A DNA stretch of 64,000 nucleotides from Nothopassalora personata (GCA_033816765.1 CM066291.1:2914001-2978000), one strand, 5' to 3'. Positions 11,690-24,922 are shown, numbered from the stretch's first letter. Numbers and translations are program-made. The notes: generated by a model from the sequence alone, not told the origin.

Positions 11690-13064
11690 AGATAGTAATA
11701 GTACCGATAACGCGAACGGAATCTTTCTATCTTACGGATACATTAAGAAAGTAATAAGAAGCGTCTTTAGCATTTCGAATAAAATTGCTACTACGGTACG
11801 CGTTATTTAGCATTTAATATAGAAGATATCTACTACTAACTACGCTACAAAATTCTAGGAGTACGCCTAGCTTACCGATTAGGACAACGAAGCACTTTAA
11901 GTTATATACTAAAGAGGACTAAAGAGGCAAGTTAAGGATAAATTAATAAGGGACGGCCGGGAGATTAATAACTTAGGTACCTTAGTTAAAGTTACAATCA
12001 ATCTTAATAATAAACTCTACGAGAGAGCTCTAGAGCGACGATACGACTCTAAAGTATCCGGGAAAGCCGGATATATACTAGGCTACGATAATCGAAACAA
12101 TAGAGGTTTTAGTAACGTTTAAGACAATAATAAGCTAAAGAACTATACGCTATACTATAGACTATAGCTAATAGAGCTCGACGTTACCAAAATAGGTCGT
12201 AAGATTAGGAATAGGGGTAAGTTTAGGCCTAAGAGTTTAAAAGGAAGCATTACCTACTATACCTATAGTAAAGAAGGCTATATAGCGAGGGATTGCTACG
12301 GTAAAATGAATATAGTACGTCGTAAGTAATTTAATATAATACAATAAGGAACTAGTAAACTCGAGAGTAGCGTTAGATTACTAGGTAATACTAACTATAC
12401 TCGAGGAGTTGCGGAGAGAGTTAGTAACGGAAGTAATATACCTCTCCTAGACCCCTTATAAGGACGAGGAGGATACTAAGGTTACGAGAACCTACTACGA
12501 TAGTTTAATATAATAGTACGAAGAGTTAACTACGAGATTGAATCCGAATCTCAAAATAGTTATAGAAGCCTTTATTAGCGATTCTATTACTAAGACTCGT
12601 ATTAGGTTTATTACTCCGTAAAACTAGGAGTAGGGTATTAGCCTTAGTAACTACGAGGAACCCTAGGAGTAACGTATAGGTAGAACGCTACGCTCTAAGA
12701 AGTAGACATCGACAAATCCTACTTTAATAACGATAGGAGCGATAAGGAAAACTAAGACCTAGGATAGAACGGATCGTAGTTACCGGAACTGTAGGAAGAA
12801 AATTAAGAAACTACCGGGCTAGATACTATCGAGGAAGACTAGGATCCGGAAGAATTAAGCGAAGAAGATTCCTCCGAAGGAGAAGAGAGCGATACTAACG
12901 ACGATAATAAACAATTAACCTTTACGATTGATGCACTAAAGAAACTATACGACATAATTATATACTTATAAAAAAGGCACGAAGAATTCCTACCTAAAAT
13001 AAGCGGAAGACGAATACTATACTCTATTAAGTTTAATAAGACACTCGACACCCTACGAGTTATA
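11690..13064 (+). pseudogene. Gag relic of gypsy B copy 1
   Basis: The plus-strand frame parallels the better preserved Gag at 59280-60860. A zinc-knuckle remnant is visible at 12255-12296 (YYTYSKEGYIARDC: the first two Cys and the His changed to Tyr, as RIP of TGC/CAC would give). An acidic Glu/Asp/Ser tract follows (about 12830-12915). The frame has many TAG and TAA stops. The gag-only LTR element is inserted at its 3' end. Confidence 0.6.
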
Positions 13065-13414
13065 TGTTAGGGACCGCTGTACGTTATCCTAACTAGGCTT
13101 AGATCTTTATAGGGATGTCTCTCTCTCGTTAGAAAGGTAGTAGTCCTAAATAGTATATAGTAGTATACTTAAAATAAGTTAAGCACGAAGCTCCTATCTA
13201 CTCGTAAAGAAGCGTCGTCTATATAGTGCTATGTCTTAGCGTAACTAATTAGAGTGAGTAGGCCGATTACTAAGTAATCTAATTAGACTAATTAGAGTGC
13301 TTACGCTTACCGTAATTATAGCTGTTTAACCTAATTACTCCCTATAGTCTTCCGCTATACTTATACTAGTTCGCTTAATAAGTAGTTAGGGTCTTCCTAT
13401 ACTATTCTATAACA
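13065..13414 (-). repeat. 3' LTR of gag-only element, 350 bp
   Basis: Begins TGTTAGGGACC and ends TATAACA. It matches 15190-15539 base for base over long runs, with a few differences. It contains GACTAATTAGA-type motifs also present in the gypsy B LTR, which suggests the two families are related. Confidence 0.85.
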
Positions 13415-13491
13415 CTATCCCTCTTTTAGCTAGCTTCCGTCCCGGAAGCTATATAACGTTAACCCGATGCCTATACTTTACGACCGTAAGA

Positions 13492-14060
13492 ATATCGTCT
13501 TCTTCCTTACTTCGCCGTCTTACCCTTTCCCGCGACATCTAACGAAACGGTATTAAAATAGCACCCTATTTAAACTGTCGTTCTTCCGTTTCCGGCGAGT
13601 ATCCTAAGTGCATCGTTAGCCCTAGGTCTAGTAAGTGTTCCGAATATATACGTAAGGGTCGTCCTTATAACGTAAAGATCTCTCGTCCGTAATAGGAGCG
13701 CCTCCGCGATGTTAGGGAGAAGATTCGCTATAATATCGAGTCGCTTAAGGAAGAGGACGTTATGCTTCTTTAAGCGCTAGTAGAGAAGCGTATAAAGAAG
13801 ATTCGTTTAAGGAAGCAGTTACGTCTAGCCGAACGTCGTGTCGACGACGCCGTTACCTAAGAGCTAGAGGATCTTAAGGAGGCTAAGAGCGTCGAGTCGG
13901 AGCTTCTAGGCTAAGAGGTCTAGAACGGTGTCGAGGTGCTCCCGTCGTCGTCCTCTCTCGAGGCTCCTCTAGAACTGTCGCCTCTAAACTAGAACCTCCT
14001 ATTCCCTAGTTCCTAAGGCTTCGTTCCTTTCGAAGATTTTAGCTTTCCTAGTTCCTTATA
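13492..14060 (+). pseudogene. Antisense ORF (aORF-1), copy in gag-only element
   Basis: The plus-strand frame is antisense to gag and lies between gag and the 3' LTR. It starts at 13492 with ATA TCG where the homologue at 25584 has ATG TCT, so the start codon was probably lost by TG-to-TA. It encodes a small basic/acidic protein: Ser-rich start, a Cys-containing segment (SSKCSEYIRKG), then a charged coiled-coil-like part with KKIRLRKQLRLAERR. Homologues lie antisense at 25093-25584 and 27700-28226. I recognise it only as a recurring small fungal protein with no known function. Stops at several Gln codons break it. Confidence 0.55.
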
Positions 14061-14209
14061 AGTCGTTATCTAGTAGCCGTGTCCTTATATTACTATATTA
14101 ACTTCTATGTTCTAGGTTATTAAATTAAGAAGCCGCTATTTAATACCTCGTCGTTAGGTCGTTTCCGCTAGGTAGATTTCGAGAAGAAGTCCTCGCATTC
14201 CTAGTATGT

Positions 14210-15080
14210 CGCCGTCGCCCGATCTATTACGTTAAATTCGCGGCTAATAATGTTCTTCTTTAGATAGTCTCTAGTATAGTAGCCTTTCTTTCTATATGTA
14301 TAGTAAGTTAGATCTCTTATTAACTGCTTACTTCGTCCGCGCCTTTCCGTAGCGTCTAATTCTATTAGATCTCCGTAATTAGGGTTATAACTCCTAGCTT
14401 TAAAGCCCCCTCTTCCGCTTCTCGCGGGTCTCTAGAATCTAGGCTATACGAATCGGTCGTACCTTAAATCCTAAAGCCTTTCGTTAATCTCCTTTACTAC
14501 CTTAATTATCGCCCCTAGCGTCGTAATAATAGCGTTTTGGGATAGTTCGGCTTTAACGTTATCCTTTAGCCCGAGGTAGAACTACGATTATAATGCTACG
14601 TCGTTCTATTCTAGGTCGGCGGTATATCCTTAGAATTCTAAGGCGTATAGCGTTATAGAAGTAGTCTATCGAAGTTGTCGGATATATCGGTCGGCGTATA
14701 CCTCCTCGTTCGGTACCCCGTATAGATTATCGAGTTTCGTCTTAAACTCGTCGTAGTCGTAGAAAGTTTTTCGAGTTTCTGTTTTCGGTGTTTCTCCCTC
14801 GCCCTAGTTATAAAGCTAGTCCTTAAGGTATAGTCGGAATCCTCTAGCTACTTTTCCTCGTAGGAAGGATACGACGTATAAGACCTTAGAGGCCTCGCCT
14901 TAAAACTAGTGTACGTTAAAGTAAAAGTATAACTAAACCTATAGTTAAAAAGCCTCTAGTTTGTCCTTAGTCCCGTTAAACGTCTCCGGCGTAGACACCT
15001 TAGGTGCACGGTAGTAGTCCTATAAGTTTAGTATACTTATAGGAGTGTTATTGTTCTTACTACTTCCTATAATCGACATT
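14210..15080 (-). pseudogene. Gag relic, only sense gene of the 2.5-kb element
   Basis: The minus strand from ATG (about 15080, MSIIGSSKNN...) reads as a Ty3-type Gag: PETFNGTKDKLEAF, then FLRGKVARGF, a long helical stretch with YDEFKTKL, and a CX2CX4HX4C knuckle remnant (YTYRKKGYYTRDY) near the end. Stops fall where Gln or Trp is expected. The product would be the nucleocapsid/capsid protein. As the element has no pol it would depend on another element, plausibly gypsy B. Confidence 0.65.
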
Positions 15081-15189
15081 TCGCTTATTCGTTCCGTAAT
15101 GCTAGTTAACTATAGCTATTATCGTAACGGACTCCGGGTAGCGTCTCTCTCCGATATATATAAAGGGCCCTAGTAGTAGTGCTTAAAGT

Positions 15190-15539
15190 TGTTAGGGACC
15201 GCTATACGTTATCCTAACTAGGCTTAGATCTTTATAGGGATGTCTCTCTCTCGTTAGAAAGGTAGTAGTCCTAAACAGTATATAGTAGTATACTTAAAAT
15301 GAGTTAAGCACGAAGCTCCTATCTACTCGTAAAGAAGCGTCGTCTATATAGTGCTATGTCTTAGCGTAACTAATTAGAGTAAGTAGGCCGATTACTAAGT
15401 AATCTAATTAGACTAATTAGAGTATTTACGCTTACCGTAATTATAGCTGTTTAACCTAATTACTCCCTATAGTCTTCCGCTATACTTATACTAGTTCGCT
15501 TAATAAGTAGTTAGGGTCTTCCTATACTGTTCCGTAATA
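15190..15539 (-). repeat. 5' LTR of gag-only element, 350 bp
   Basis: Direct repeat of 13065-13414. Its end reads TAATA, where CA has become TA. Confidence 0.85.
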
Positions 15540-18500
15540 GTATAGCCTAGGGATACCTACTTATAGAGACAACTAAGAATCTAGTAACCGCTATTATAGA
15601 ACGACTACCTATAGAAAGTAGAGTAATAGGTACCGGATACCTTATACCGTTAGGAATATTCGTATTAAACGAATGACGTAATATAGTGTAATACGTACGC
15701 GCGCTCTACTTAGAAACGTAGAAGATCTAGGAACGTTACTAAAGATAGATACGGATATAGAAAGGATCGCGCTAGGTTTAGGCGGAGGCCTCGAGACACG
15801 AAGCACGACGTTTTATATACGAATAGGGAAAAGGATTAACTCCCTAGGAGTAAGCGACTAAAGGGAGTTATATAACATAGAAAATACTCGAGTATTACTA
15901 ATAGTAGAAGCAATCTTCTAAATATAAGTAATCGTTAATAGTTATAGGACTAAGGTTATAATTAATTCCGGAGCAAGCGGGAATTTTACCTCTGAAACAT
16001 TTATAAGGACTAAAGGGATCGTAACCTAAAAGAAAGACGAAGGGTATAAATTAATCGCGGTAGATAGATTATCCTTACCTAGTATAGAGCGAGAGACGAT
16101 ACCGCTACTACTAGTAATCTAATCGTACTACGAGGAGATTATCTTAGATATTACTAACATAGCTAGTTATAACATCGTACTAGGTATGCCTTAGTTAAGA
16201 AAGTATAATCTAGTAATCGACTAGAGAAAAGGAGTACTTATATTTAGGGAATGCGACTATATTATCGATATTTAGCCTACGTAGCGGTAGCGTTCGCTAG
16301 TAGATAAGGTAAAGAGACAGCTAAATAGAATATAGCTTACGCCGAATAGAAGGATAGAAGAACTACCTTCGACCGGGATAGACACTAGCGTAGGGCCGCC
16401 GGGTTACGAAGTTACTAGTAGTAATAGAAGTAACGCACTATCGAAGGATACTAACATCTTAGAGTTAAGTATTCCTAAGGAGTATCGTAAGTAGTCGCGA
16501 CTCTTTAAAGAGGAAAGAGGCAAGGACGCCTTACCTAAGTACTAACTATAGGATTATAAGATAAACATTTAGCTAGGGAAAGAGCTATTATAGGGACCCC
16601 TATATTAAATGTCTAAGAAAGAGCTATAGACCCTACGAGAATAGCTAAGAGAGAAGCTAGCTAAAGGATAGATAAGAAGATCTACCTTAAGTATAGGAAC
16701 TCTATATATGTTCGTTCTAAAAGTAAACGGGAAGTTGCGACTCGTATAAGACTATAGGAAGTTAAACGAGATTACGATTAAGAACTGATACCCGCTACCT
16801 AACATCGAAGAAGCGTAAGATAGATTAACCGGATTAGACTAGTATACGAAGATTAACGTACGAGATGCCTTCTACGCTATATAGATAGTAGAAGGAGAAG
16901 AATAGAAAACCGCTTTTAGAACAAGATACGGACTTTACAAATTCTTAGTTATACTAATAGGATTAACTAACGCACCCGTATCCTATTAGGACCTTATTAA
17001 CGAAACACTTGGAGACCTACTCGACGTATACGTTATCGCTTATATAGACGATATATTAGTCTATACGAAAGGATCCCTCTAGAATTATATAAAGCAAGTC
17101 TAGGACGTATTCGAACGACTTACGCGTTTAGGATTTAAGACAGTACCCGAGAAATGCGAATTCTATAAGAAAGAAGTTAGATTCTTAGGCTTTATTATTA
17201 GTACTATAGGGATAACGATCGACCCTACGAAGACATAGTTAATTAGAGAATAGCTAGAACTAAAAACAGTTAAGGACGTATAATTATTCCTTAGACTAGC
17301 GAACTATAACCGGAAATTCATTAAGGACTACGTAAAGATAGTAGCACTAATAACAATACTTGCAAGAAAAGACGTTACCTAGAAATAGGGAAAGGAACAG
17401 ATTAAAGCGTTTAAGAAACTTAAGGAATAATGCGCATTAGCCCCTACACTTCGACTATTCGATAGTAGTAAGGAAGTCTACATCGAGACCGATACGTCTA
17501 ATATAGCAATAGGCGCGTGTCTAACATAGACACACGATAGGTAGAGACACCTAGTAGCCTATTATTCCCGGAAAATGACTATAGCGGAATAGAACTACGA
17601 CATCTATAATAAAGAGCTTCTAGCTATTGTTGCTACTATATAATATTAGAGAGTATATATCGAGGGCCTACCGAAGTTAACGATTCTTTCTAACTATAAG
17701 AATCTTACGTACTTTACGACGACGAAAGAACTTACCCGAAGGTAAGCCCGCTAGTCGGAGCTACTAGGGTAGTACAAGTTCGAAATTAAATATACTCTAG
17801 GAAGAGAGAACGGCCGCGCCGACGCTAAGTCGAAGAAGCGACTATATAGAAGGAAAAGAACTAGTACAATATAAAATATTAAAGACAAACCCCGACGGAA
17901 GTCTTAGTATAAACACGAGAGAATTTAATAACATCGTACGGATACTAGGCGATAAGGACGAACAATTCCCTATATCGTAAGGAAAGTACTAAGTACTAAA
18001 GGATCGAGAAGAAGAATATATACGACAATATTACGACGGACTAACTTATAGACACCCTAGAACTTTAAAGACAATAGACCTAATATAACGTAGCTTCTTA
18101 TTTCTATAGATAAGACTTAAGGTATTACGCTACATTAAATAATACGTATACTACTAACGAAACAAGGCGGCGAGACATACAAAATACGGTCACCTATAGT
18201 TTAGGACACTACTAACAAAACTATAGGACGAAGTTATAATAGACTTTATTACGAAACTCCTACCGTTAAGAGACTAAGTTACGAAACAACTATACGACAT
18301 AATACTAGTTATAGTTAATAGACTTATAAAATACGTACACTTTATTTCTATATTAGAGACATATAATATAGAGTAGCTTAGATACCTCGTACTAGATAGA
18401 CTTATCTAATACTCCGGATTCCCTTAAGCGTTTATAATAGATAGAGATAAGCTATTTACATCGAACTACTAGAAGACGCTTATAGGAACGATCGGAATTA

Positions 18501-18979
18501 AACATAAGCTATTAATAGCATATTATCCGGAGATAGACGGATAAACCGAAAGGATGAACTAAACGCTAGAACAATACCTACGATACTACATTAACTATGT
18601 ATAAGACAACTAGGTTTTATTACTGCTACTAGCGTAGATTGCACTAAATAACTATAAATTAGAGACAACTTTAACGACACTATTTTATACGAACTTTAGG
18701 AAAGATCCTAACCTATTTAGAACACCTAGATCCTATCTATAAGCCGAAAGAGCGATCGTAACAGCGGATACTCTTAAGGAAGTATATAAAGAAACACGTA
18801 AGGCGATCGAAGATATATAATATAAACTGTCTTAGCAACGGTAAGATACGAGAAAAATAGCACCTCTACTAAAAGAGGGGGATAAGGTCTATCTCCTTAT
18901 AAAAAACTTAAGAATAAGAAGATAGACTAAGAAAGTAGATTACGTTAAGGTCGGACTATTATTTATCGACAAAGTTATA
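15540..18979 (+). pseudogene. Pol relic of gypsy B copy 1
   Basis: The plus strand encodes, in order, a protease remnant (INSGASGNF at about 15970, active-site Asp changed to Asn), RT with the YIDDILVY active site intact at 17041-17064, RNase H (ETDTSNIAIG at about 17485) and the integrase core (about 18230-18600, DFITKLLP). The frame is broken by TAG/TAA at Gln and Trp positions throughout. The copia element splits the integrase C-terminus from this part; the remainder continues at 24605. Confidence 0.7.
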
Positions 18980-18984
18980 GGACT

Positions 18985-19231
18985 TGTTAAGTTAAGACCT
19001 TATAGAATACGTAGTTAGCAGCGGAGTGGAGTAAGAGATCAATCTTTAACTAGCTAATAGCTATAGGGCATGCAGCAATATATTAGGAACCAATGCGTTA
19101 ATTGTGTTAGATGTCTATCTAAGCTAAAGGGGAGAGAAGGTGTCTTCCGATAAGCTAAGTTATCGTAGATGCCTTAGGCTATTAGATTATAACCTAACTA
19201 TTAGCTCCCCTTAAGATGCTACATCTTAATA
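18985..19231 (-). repeat. 3' LTR of copia element
   Basis: 247-bp repeat beginning TGTTAAG and ending CTTAATA (CA changed to TA). On the minus strand it is preceded by a purine-rich tract (about 19232-19245) that fits a polypurine primer. Confidence 0.85.
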
Positions 19232-19299
19232 CTCCTACTTATCTCACATAGGAGGTTACAGTCTACTCTTCTCCTATTAGTAGTATTTAGACCTCTATA

Positions 19300-22200
19300 A
19301 CAGGTTAAGCTAGCTTACAAACCTCTAGAAGTATAGACTAGTCTTTAGCTTTATGAACCTATCTATAACTATCTTAGATGTTAGGGTGTACTTAACAGTA
19401 ATAAGCCTTCTCTACTAAAGTTTCCTAATAGCATTGTAGGCAATGTTAATGTGCTTTGACTTTTTATAAACATGTGCATCCCTTACTAGGGTAAGGGCAG
19501 CTTAGTTGTTACCTCTTAATTAGACTAGTCTTAAGCTTAACATAGTCTCCTAGTTTCTAGTGATCCTTAGTTAATAGGAACAGTCTCCTACTAACTCTAG
19601 ACAGTCTATCTCCCTTAGTAGTGAAGCTAGGAATTAGGATTGCTTTATACATGCATTTATAGCTATGTATTTAGCTTCTATTGTGGATGTTACTATAGAC
19701 TTTTGCTTCTTACTTATCTAGGAGACTAGTGCCCTATAGAGGAAGAAGACATACCTAAGGATAGAGACTCTGTCTACTTTGTCCATTATATAATTAGAGT
19801 TATAGTATCTAACTAGGCATCCTTCTCTATGCCTAGAGAAGACAAGGCTAAGATTAGGATATAACCTTAGATATCTTGTAATCTTCTTTAAAGCCTTTAT
19901 ATAGTAGGTAGATAGGTTACTTATAAATGAGCTTATCCTTCCTAGGGCAAAAGCAATGTCTAGCCTTGTAATTGTTACTAGCTACATCTATGTACTATTG
20001 ATACTCTAGTGCTCTGCCTTGTTACACCTCTTATCTATGTAGCTTAAAGGTTTAAGAGCCTTATAGCTGTCTATAGGTAAGTGTGTAAGTACTGCCTTCT
20101 TATAGTTTATCCCTATCTTAGCAAGGTTGTCGCTAACAAAGTGTCCCTAGTTAAGTTTTAGGATTCCTCTCCTCCTGTCCCTTGTGACTCTTATGCTAAG
20201 GATCTTTTTAGGTTTACTAAGATCTTTAATCTTAAAGACTTTACTAAGTTCTCTTTTAAACTAGAGAACATCTATTAACTTTAGTGTAGCAATTAGAATG
20301 TTATCTATATATATATAAGAATTATAATCTCTTTTTCCTTATAAATAAGTAGGCATAGATCTACCTCTAACTATGTGAATCTAATCTCTCTAAGCTTTAA
20401 TATATAGAGTTAATTCTAATCTCTAGCTGCTTGCTTAAGTCTATATAAGCTTTTAACGATCTTAAACACTATGTTTAGTAGAAGCTTAACTCCTAGTAGT
20501 AGTAACATAAAGATGTCTTTATAGAGGGTGCTTTCTATAAACGCATTGTTCTTATCTACTTAGTGAAGATAGAGATCCTTCTTACACACAATAGCCATAA
20601 ATACCCTAAGGGTGTCCTATCTAACTATAGGCGCAAATGTCTCTATAAAGTTAACACTAAACTTCTATAAAAAGCCCCTTACAACTAGCCTAGCCTTGAA
20701 CTTTTTAATAGCTCTACTAATGCTTCTTTTAACATTAAAGACCTATCTTAACGTAACTAAGTTTACTCCTTTTAGTAGAACAGCATTCTCCTAGGTGTTA
20801 TTGCTCTATAGAGCATCTAGCTCCTTCTAGATTGCTTCCTTCTAAAGGTGTCCCTATTTCTTATTATTTATAGCATCCTTATAGGACTTTAGAATTAGGA
20901 TCTCTTACTTGTATGCAATAACTTCTATAGTTGCTATAAAGGCTATCTCCTTAACTTCTTCTAGGAATTCACTATCCTATAGTACTAAATCATCCACTAA
21001 TTGCATAGCTGTAAAGAAAGCTTAGTAGTAAGCAGTAAGGTTCTCTAAGAGGTCTATTGCTTCTCCTACTTTAGTAGCTAGTTTAGGTATAGGGACTATA
21101 GATCTTAGGGCTTTCTATTTCTATTTATAGCCCTTAACATTATAGTTAGCCCTCCTCTTACTAAGGGATAATCTAAGAGTAGTTACTTGTGTCCTAGTAA
21201 CATTCTTTTCCTAGAGATCTAGTAAGCTTATCTCAATTAACTTATCGATTTTCTGAAATTCCCCTATATTCTTTAGAGGCTAGGGAAGTTGCATAAACAG
21301 CTTTCTTAGCTAGGCTGTTACTAGGCTACTCTACTGAATGATTAAATGGTAAATAGGTTACTCTAAGGATATGTCCTTCCTTAGCCTCCCTAAGGGTCTC
21401 CTAGCTAGTGCATTGCTTAATATATTCAATTTTATAACATTGAGATCTATATTACCTCTAGGTTAGTCCTTAAAGAAGTCTGCATGTATGTGTTGTTTAA
21501 TAGCTTTTATGTCTAGTTCCTAAAAGAGCTAGGCCTTAGCTATGTTTTTAACGTATCTAATAAACACTGCTTCTTTACCTCTATTTATTAGTTTATTACT
21601 TCTTGCCTATTAAGGCTAGAATCTTGTATCTATGTAGATAATAGCTTTATATCCCTAAACCTTTAAATGGTTAATAGTTAGCTTAATATTATTAAAGGCT
21701 TTATCTAGTAAAACCTTGAACCTATTATAGTCTAGACTATTTAGTAGTTTGTTCCTTATATAGGTTTAGGCTTCTAGTGCTTTAGGCTAGAATTCAATTA
21801 GCATCTTAGCCTCTTTAAGCATTGCCCTTATAGAGTCTTCTAAGGTTTGTATTAACCTTTTAACTAGTCTATTTTAGAGCGAGTTATATGCCTTAGTATG
21901 CTCTAGCCTAATTCCTAAATCCTTCTCCTACTGCTTAACTAATATAATAAGTTCCCTTGTATTGTTAAGCCTAACTGCTTTTAACTATGCTAATAATTTC
22001 CTCTCTACCTTAATCTTCTAGTTCTAGAGAGTAACTAGAGCATCTTCTCTTTTCTTAAGAGGACAGGTCTACTTTTTTCTAGAGAAGTTATTAACAATCT
22101 TAAGCTAGTATTTAAACCCTAGCCTTAATGTTAGTAGTAGACTACATATGTTAATAGATACAAGGGCAAGTCTTTTAGGTCTTCTCTCAGTAACTTTGCC

Positions 22201-23920
22201 TTTGTACTTCTTTATCTTTACTATTAAACACACTCTACACTAGTGGAAGCTATCCCTAGGAATAGGAATAGGTTCTTTTAATTCTATTACCTTATAAAGA
22301 TTCTAGAGTAAGTTCTTCCTAAAGTGTGCAAATCTTCTATGCTAAAGCTCCTACTGTTTTAGGTTAGTCTCTAATTTAGTAGTTATAAAGGCATTCTCTA
22401 TTAGTAGTGCACATAATAAGTAATGTGCCCTTTCTTATAGTAGAGGAGAAATCTTATTAATAAATAGAACCCCCCTAAGGAGCCTTGTCTAGACAACAGT
22501 TTAGCTAGAGGGGGATATAAGAGAAAATGAAGGAGGTTGGACACTAAACTGCTTACTAAACTGGTTCTAAGAAACTAGGTTTACCCCTAGCTTAGGTACA
22601 AGTAGAACATCTTCTAAAACAACTTTCCTACTAGATCTCTTACTTATCTCTATAGTCCTAATATAAGTGGCTAATAAATGCCTACCTCCTACTTTGATCC
22701 ATTTCTTCTTTATTAAGGGAGTTATAGATCTAAAGAGGCAGTTCTAGTTAGTTATATAGGATGAAGCATAAGAATTAAGTAACTACTCTAATAAGGGGAA
22801 CTTGCCTTAGACTTCTGTAGTTAAGTGAGCCACTTTATTATACTTATTATTATTAGACATTGTCTTCTAGGATAAGTTGCATAAGTTAGGTAGCTCTTAG
22901 GTAGAGAAACCTTTCCTAGTCTTCCTTGTTTTAGAGGAAGGAGACTAGGCCTAGTTCTTCTAGAGTAATAGCATATTAGAGCTAAGTTTCTTTACCATTT
23001 TCTTAAGTTCCTCTATAGAGGACTTCTCTCTTAGTGTTCTTCTTAAAGATAGTAGTAGAGATCGTCTATTCTTAATATATGTTACATTCTAGGAGGATAG
23101 TGCTTAGGAATGAGATCTAAGGACCTTCTTTGCCTTAGAGAGACTAGGGCAGTCCTTAATAAGATAGTCCTTCTTATAGAGAAGGCAAGAAAGTAAGCTT
23201 GCCTAACCTAAGGGCCTAACCTAGGTAGCTACTATACTATACTTAGCCTTAGAGCGATTCAATCTAGCCTCTTAAGCCTTAAGATCTTTAAGGTCCTTTT
23301 ATAATCCATCTTTAGCTAAGCTATAATAGTATCCCTAGCTATATAGTAGTTAGGTAGCAGTGAGCTTAAAAGCTAGGTTATTCTTATATTAGCTTTCCTA
23401 TAGTACTAGCCCTCTAGGTAAACATTAGCAATCCTCCTTCTAAGAGACACTAGGTGTGCCTATATAGATCTAATAGTGAACTCTTCACTTATCTTAAAGT
23501 TTATGAACTGTTTTGTAAGCTTATGTACATAGGTTAGCAACACCTAGCTATACTTATTCTAGAGATGCACCTATATCTTAGTAGCTTTTCTAGATTCGCA
23601 AGAGCCCTTAAGCTTAAATTCATCTTCTTCTATAATCCTACTTAGGATACTAAAGCTGTAAGCTACATTTTGTTTTGTCTATATTAGTATATTAAGAATC
23701 TCTTTAATCTTAGTCTCTTCCTAGAGTTTTAGGTTCTTGCCCTTAATGTTGTTAAATAACACTTCTAACAGGTCATCAATTACAAAGAATGCTAACTAGC
23801 TCTCTATCTTATATCTCTCAAGGTTGAACTATCTCTTCTAGTTGTCTCTCCTAAGAATTGGGATTTTAGTTCCCTTCTCTTCTCCTTTCTCTTAGTATAA
23901 ATCTATAATAAATTGAATGT
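19300..23920 (-). pseudogene. Gag-Pol relic of copia element
   Basis: On the minus strand a Gag zinc knuckle is seen at 23192-23154 (CLLYKKDYLIKDCP, one Cys and the His changed to Tyr). The RT active site at about 20320-20290 reads YIYIDNIL in place of YVDDIL. RNase H follows toward 19300. The order Gag, integrase, RT, RNase H is that of Ty1/copia. Many stops and Val/Asp-to-Ile/Asn changes fit RIP. It cannot make an active polyprotein. Confidence 0.65.
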
Positions 23921-24337
23921 AATAAAACAAGGTGTATATGCTTCAAAGTCGTAGCTTAGGTCCTGCTAAGGCTTTTAGTATAGAATAGTAGGGTTCGTAG
24001 GTATAGATACTAAGGCCTACTTAGTAGGGTAAAGAAAGAGCGGTATAGTCTCGGAGCTAGGATATAGGTCTGTCTCTCCTAGTAGAGTTCTAAATAACTT
24101 ACTTAAAGTCCTTCTTAATAGTATCTCGATGCAGTTCTGCCTGTAGAGTGTCTTTAAGGTATTAGCTTATAGTAAGCCGCATAGAGTCCTTTTCTAGATT
24201 ACCTATTACTTAGTATTAAACTAAGCTCCTTAATAGGATAGATAGGGTAGACTTCTACTTCCTAGATGTTTTCTACTATAATAGTAAGGGATACAAGTAA
24301 CCTGTACTAATATAGGTTGCTCTTACTCCTATACAAA

Positions 24338-24352
24338 CCCGGGCTTATAACC
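24338..24352 (-). other. Primer binding site, half-tRNA initiator Met
   Basis: On the minus strand GGTTATAAGCCCGGG directly follows the 5' LTR. It complements the initiator-Met tRNA anticodon stem-loop (GGGCTCATAACC) except for one C-to-T at a CpA. Priming from the anticodon region of this tRNA is established for Drosophila copia. Confidence 0.65.
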
Positions 24353-24599
24353 TATTAAGTTAAGACCTTATAGGATACGTAGTTAGTAGCGGAGTGGAGT
24401 AAGAGATCAATCTTCAACTGGCTAACACCTATAGGGCATGTAGCAATATATTAGGAACCAATGCGTTAATTGTGTTAGATGTCTATCTAAGCTAAAGGGG
24501 AGAGAAGGTGTCTTCCGATAAGCTAAGTCATCGTAGATGCCTTAGGCTATTAGATTACAACCTAACTGTTAGCTCCCCTTAAGATGCTACATCTTAATA
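24353..24599 (-). repeat. 5' LTR of copia element
   Basis: 247-bp repeat beginning TATTAAG (TG changed to TA) and ending CTTAATA. Same length as the copies at 74 and 18985. Confidence 0.85.
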
Positions 24600-24604
24600 G
24601 GACT

Positions 24605-24895
24605 AGTTAATTACCGCCTACGACTACTACTAGACGCAAAAATCCACCTAGTCTTCTATATCTCTAAGTTAGAACCCGTAGACGCTAAAACACCCTACTA
24701 GGAAAGCTTCTATTTCAAGCTAGAAGTAGAAAACGAATTTAAAGTCGAAAAAATCCTAGATAAGAAAGGTTAGCGATACCTTGTTAAGTAGAAAGGATAC
24801 GACGAATTAGAAAATACCTAGGAACTAAAACAAAACCTACAAAACTGTTAGTAAAAGATCCGACAATACTAAAAATGGGTCCGCCGATATAACTA
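24605..24895 (+). pseudogene. Integrase tail and chromodomain of gypsy B copy 1
   Basis: After the copia insertion the plus-strand frame resumes with the integrase C-terminal part (LVFYISKLEPV) and then a chromodomain (about 24740-24850): FKVEKILDKKG, YLVK.KGYDELENT. Chromodomains at this position define chromoviruses and are thought to direct integration to heterochromatin. The conserved Trp codons have become TAG. Confidence 0.65.
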
Positions 24896-24922
24896 ATAAT
24901 AATCGATCTCTCGGCCGACGAG

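Larger units (their letters stand above)
13065..15539 (-). mobile_element. Gag-only LTR element, 2475 bp, minus strand
   Basis: Two 350-bp direct repeats (13065-13414 and 15190-15539; TGTTAGGG... to ...TAACA or TAATA) flank a 1775-bp interior. The interior codes for Gag only on the minus strand, plus an antisense frame on the plus strand near the 3' LTR. A purine run on the minus strand just before the 3' LTR (about 13415-13428) fits a polypurine tract. No protease, RT or integrase is present and there is no room for one. The host sequence resumes as in copy 3 of gypsy B. A target duplication is likely (xTATA) but not exact. It resembles the terminal-repeat gag (TR-GAG) elements described in plants. 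Confidence 0.75.
18985..24599 (-). mobile_element. Complete Ty1/copia element, 5615 bp, minus strand
   Basis: LTRs of 247 bp (18985-19231 and 24353-24599) bound the element, and a 5-bp duplication GGACT flanks it (18980-18984 and 24600-24604). Orientation is minus: the primer site lies next to the right LTR, a purine-rich tract lies next to the left one, and the Gag knuckle and RT motif read on the minus strand. It sits inside the integrase region of gypsy B copy 1 and is RIP-mutated, though less CpA-depleted than the gypsy copies. Confidence 0.85.

Noticed and set aside
20612..20794. 60-codon plus-strand frame
   Set aside because: Antisense to the copia RT.
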